This document shows, piece by piece, positions 6,265 to 7,150 of a stretch of DNA of 7,150 nt (position 1 is the first letter of the stretch; each line of letters starts with the position of its first letter). The position numbers and the translations under genes were made by a program. Source of the DNA: Verrucomicrobiota bacterium (lineage in GTDB: Bacteria; Verrucomicrobiota; Kiritimatiellia; Kiritimatiellales; Pontiellaceae); NCBI GenBank assembly GCA_003532555.1, contig DOEU01000126.1, positions 1 to 7,150 of the forward strand, written 5' to 3'. The notes below the pieces were generated by a model. It made no database searches, was not told where the DNA came from, and saw only the letters and a list, made by a program, of their open reading frames with translations.

Positions 6265-7150
6265 ATGAAAAAGTTATTAGCCCTTACAGCACTCTTCGTA
6301 AGTGTGGGTATTGCACACGGTGCTACAATATTGGATGTGCAGGCGTCGGCAGTTACTGGAACAGGATTTGCCAATCATTATGGTAATAATTGGGGTAATA
6401 GTGGGTGGAATCCTGCGCCTGTATTATTAGATTTGACCACGCCGGTTATCGCAAAAAATGCAACGCGTAGTGGAACAACTTATGGCGCACCGAGTGTGTA
6501 CGTGGCTATCAGTCGTGAAGCTGGTTCGGATGATGGTAAATTCAGAGGAGGAGGATTTGGCGTTTCTAACCAAGGGGGCTCTGGCTGGCGCGTGCGGTTG
6601 AACAATAATGGAACGGATTCTTCAAACGCCCCTTCAGGCTGGGCAGAAGGAACATCATTTGCAGCTCTAAACTTTTTCAAGCTGAATGAGGGGGATGGAA
6701 CTGCGGCTACTTTTAATGCAGATAATGATACCCTCTATGTAGAAGGTCGTGTGAGTACGGCTTCAAGAGCAGACGACTCTTCGTGGAGATTTGTAGTTCA
6801 AGATAACGGAAATTTTTATATATCCGATGAGTATCTCTCGCCTGACACCACTCCTGAGTTCTCACATTCCGTAGAGGCACTAGATGTGCAGTGGTATGAT
6901 TATAATCCTACCGTGGCACCAGTGAGTAATGGTTTCGTTACGGTAGGTTCAGCGGCAACACCTGATTTTGATAATATTACGGGCTTAGGTGTGCATCAGC
7001 AATTTAAAGATGGCGCAGATAACCTCGGTTATAACCATGGGTTTAGATCATTTACAGCCTCGGGTGTGATCAATGGATCTGATGCGCCATGGGCTGCAAC
7101 GAATTCTGTAAGTTGGTCCAACACAGATAACGCTACCAATACTGGATCAT
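6265..7150 (+). CDS. Secreted protein of unknown function, 3'-truncated by window edge
   Basis: The open frame runs without a stop from ATG at 6265 to the right edge (295 whole codons seen). It opens with a textbook Sec signal peptide: MKK, a hydrophobic core (LLALTALFVSVGI), then AHG followed by ATILD, with cleavage likely after G19. The mature part is rich in Gly, Asn, Ser, Thr and Asp, has frequent aromatic residues (for example NNWGNSGWNP) and contains no cysteine in the visible portion. That suits an exported beta-rich protein. I recognise no enzyme motif. Proteins of this style in Verrucomicrobiota and relatives often end in a PEP-CTERM sorting tail, but the C-terminus is not in the window, so this is only a guess. 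A strong ribosome site and a promoter shared back to back with the regulator suggest regulated, possibly abundant expression. It could be a surface, matrix or glycan-binding protein; no function is assigned. Confidence 0.85.
   Translation, partial: MKKLLALTALFVSVGIAHGATILDVQASAVTGTGFANHYGNNWGNSGWNPAPVLLDLTTPVIAKNATRSGTTYGAPSVYVAISREAGSDDGKFRGGGFGVSNQGGSGWRVRLNNNGTDSSNAPSGWAEGTSFAALNFFKLNEGDGTAATFNADNDTLYVEGRVSTASRADDSSWRFVVQDNGNFYISDEYLSPDTTPEFSHSVEALDVQWYDYNPTVAPVSNGFVTVGSAATPDFDNITGLGVHQQFKDGADNLGYNHGFRSFTASGVINGSDAPWAATNSVSWSNTDNATNTGS

Noticed and set aside
6480..6680. Minus-strand 66-codon open frame in the secreted-protein region
   Set aside because: It is antisense to the open frame with a signal peptide and strong ribosome site, and its Pro-rich translation is typical of a reverse-frame artefact.

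Overview
The window (7150 bases) looks like a carbohydrate-use locus from a marine-type, polysaccharide-degrading bacterium. I favour the PVC group (Verrucomicrobiota, Kiritimatiellota or Lentisphaerota). The reasons are a formylglycine-type sulfatase, a XylR-type regulator (LacI-like sensor joined to an AraC DNA-binding domain) and a secreted Gly/Asn/Ser-rich protein of the kind that often carries a PEP-CTERM tail in that group. This assignment is inference; no rRNA or other marker gene is present.

Bases 2-4925 hold three plus-strand genes. First is a sulfatase whose beginning lies outside the window. After 77 bases comes a GH52-family beta-xylosidase with a probable TTG start. It overlaps by four bases (ATGA) a GPH-family sugar:cation symporter. 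Facing them, with only 37 bases between the stop codons, is the minus-strand XylR-type regulator (4963-6108). The 156-base gap 6109-6264 contains well-formed divergent promoters whose -35 elements lie 7 bases apart. From there a plus-strand gene for a secreted protein starts at 6265 and runs off the right edge.

The proposed logic is that the symporter brings a xylose-containing (possibly sulfated) oligosaccharide or xyloside into the cell. GH52 then releases xylose from the non-reducing end, and the sulfatase removes sulfate that would otherwise block hydrolysis. GH52 has no signal peptide, so its step is cytoplasmic. Whether the sulfatase is also cytoplasmic depends on an N-terminus that is not visible. 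The regulator probably senses xylose or a related sugar. The divergent gene shares its control region, so the secreted protein may belong to the same response, but its role is unknown.

The most notable points are the pairing of the small GH52 family with a sulfatase, the compact divergent promoter with a candidate operator, and a 10-bp hairpin predicted at the very 5' end of the secreted-protein mRNA. I found no tRNA, rRNA, CRISPR array, insertion sequence or long repeat.
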